Positions 63,938 through 64,000 of a stretch of 64,000 nt of DNA are shown piece after piece. Each line of letters starts with the position of its first letter. Position 1 is the stretch's first letter. The DNA lies in contig CP141146.1 of the NCBI GenBank assembly GCA_035235625.1, positions 28,948,501 to 29,012,500 on the forward strand, given 5' to 3'. This DNA comes from Saururus chinensis. Its lineage: Eukaryota; Streptophyta; Magnoliopsida; Piperales; Saururaceae. The notes below the pieces were generated by a model that did not search any database, had not been told where the DNA came from, and was given only the letters and a program-made list of their open reading frames with translations. Made by a program: the position numbers and the translations under genes.

Positions 63938-64000
<63 letters not shown>
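63938..64000 (+). repeat. (TA)n microsatellite reaching the window end
   Basis: At least 31 uninterrupted TA repeats, cut by the window edge. Confidence 0.95.

Noticed and set aside
1-64000. tRNA, rRNA or other structured RNA genes
   Set aside because: None recognised by eye. Only tRNA-complementary primer sites were seen. A covariance-model scan would be needed to exclude them fully.

Overview
The window is a stretch of flowering-plant nuclear genome made almost wholly of transposable elements nested in one another. The plant assignment rests on plant Ty1-copia and Ty3-gypsy lineages, plant-type MITEs, and a broken but unmistakable intron-containing gene for formate-tetrahydrofolate ligase. 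No intact host gene could be supported, and there is nothing bacterial here.

Layout. 1-6520: a copia RNase H remnant and copia LTR pieces in mixed orientations, split by a 4.8 kb LTR-like insertion (524-5355, target-site duplication CTGCT). 7203-11749: a Mutator-like element with a 9-bp target duplication; it carries a hairpin-rich array, a Stowaway MITE and a 1.17 kb solo LTR (target duplication TGTAT). 12049-13863: the formate-tetrahydrofolate ligase pseudogene. 14500-15400 and 39361-40260: fragments of an unrecognised gene, separated by a copia element.

15404-39360: that copia element, on the minus strand, with short LTRs and target duplication ATTGC. Its pol is cut by an 18.6 kb composite block (16415-34996) bounded by the 5-bp repeat AGTAG. 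The block holds pieces of at least six further elements: a gypsy LTR with tRNA-Asp primer site and gag remnant, a different gypsy LTR pair in inverted orientation, a nearly open gag plus protease on the minus strand, SIRE-like gag remnants, a solo Tekay-like LTR with a CACTA-type MITE inside it, a minisatellite and several MITEs.

40644-52991: a second complete copia element (LTRs 993 and 990 bp after removing the insertion). Its 5' LTR is split by a second 4.85 kb copy of the giant LTR (target duplication AGTCA). Its gag-pol is split by a third, 5'-truncated copy. 53500-54932: a minus-strand solo LTR (target duplication GATGC). 55506-57000: a 308-bp LTR and leader; about 400 bp further on lies a fragment of a histone H3 tail. 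57040-62248: a decayed Tekay/Del-type chromovirus gag-pol with its 3' LTR. 62254-64000: a copia integrase fragment, MITE-like repeats and a terminal (TA)n tract.

The nesting gives a relative order of events. Several insertions can be collapsed at their target duplications to restore the host reading frame or LTR sequence, which is the strongest evidence in the window. The most unusual items are the very long solo LTRs, the H3-tail fragment, the mismatched ends of the 18.6 kb composite block, and a hairpin motif shared by otherwise different LTR families.
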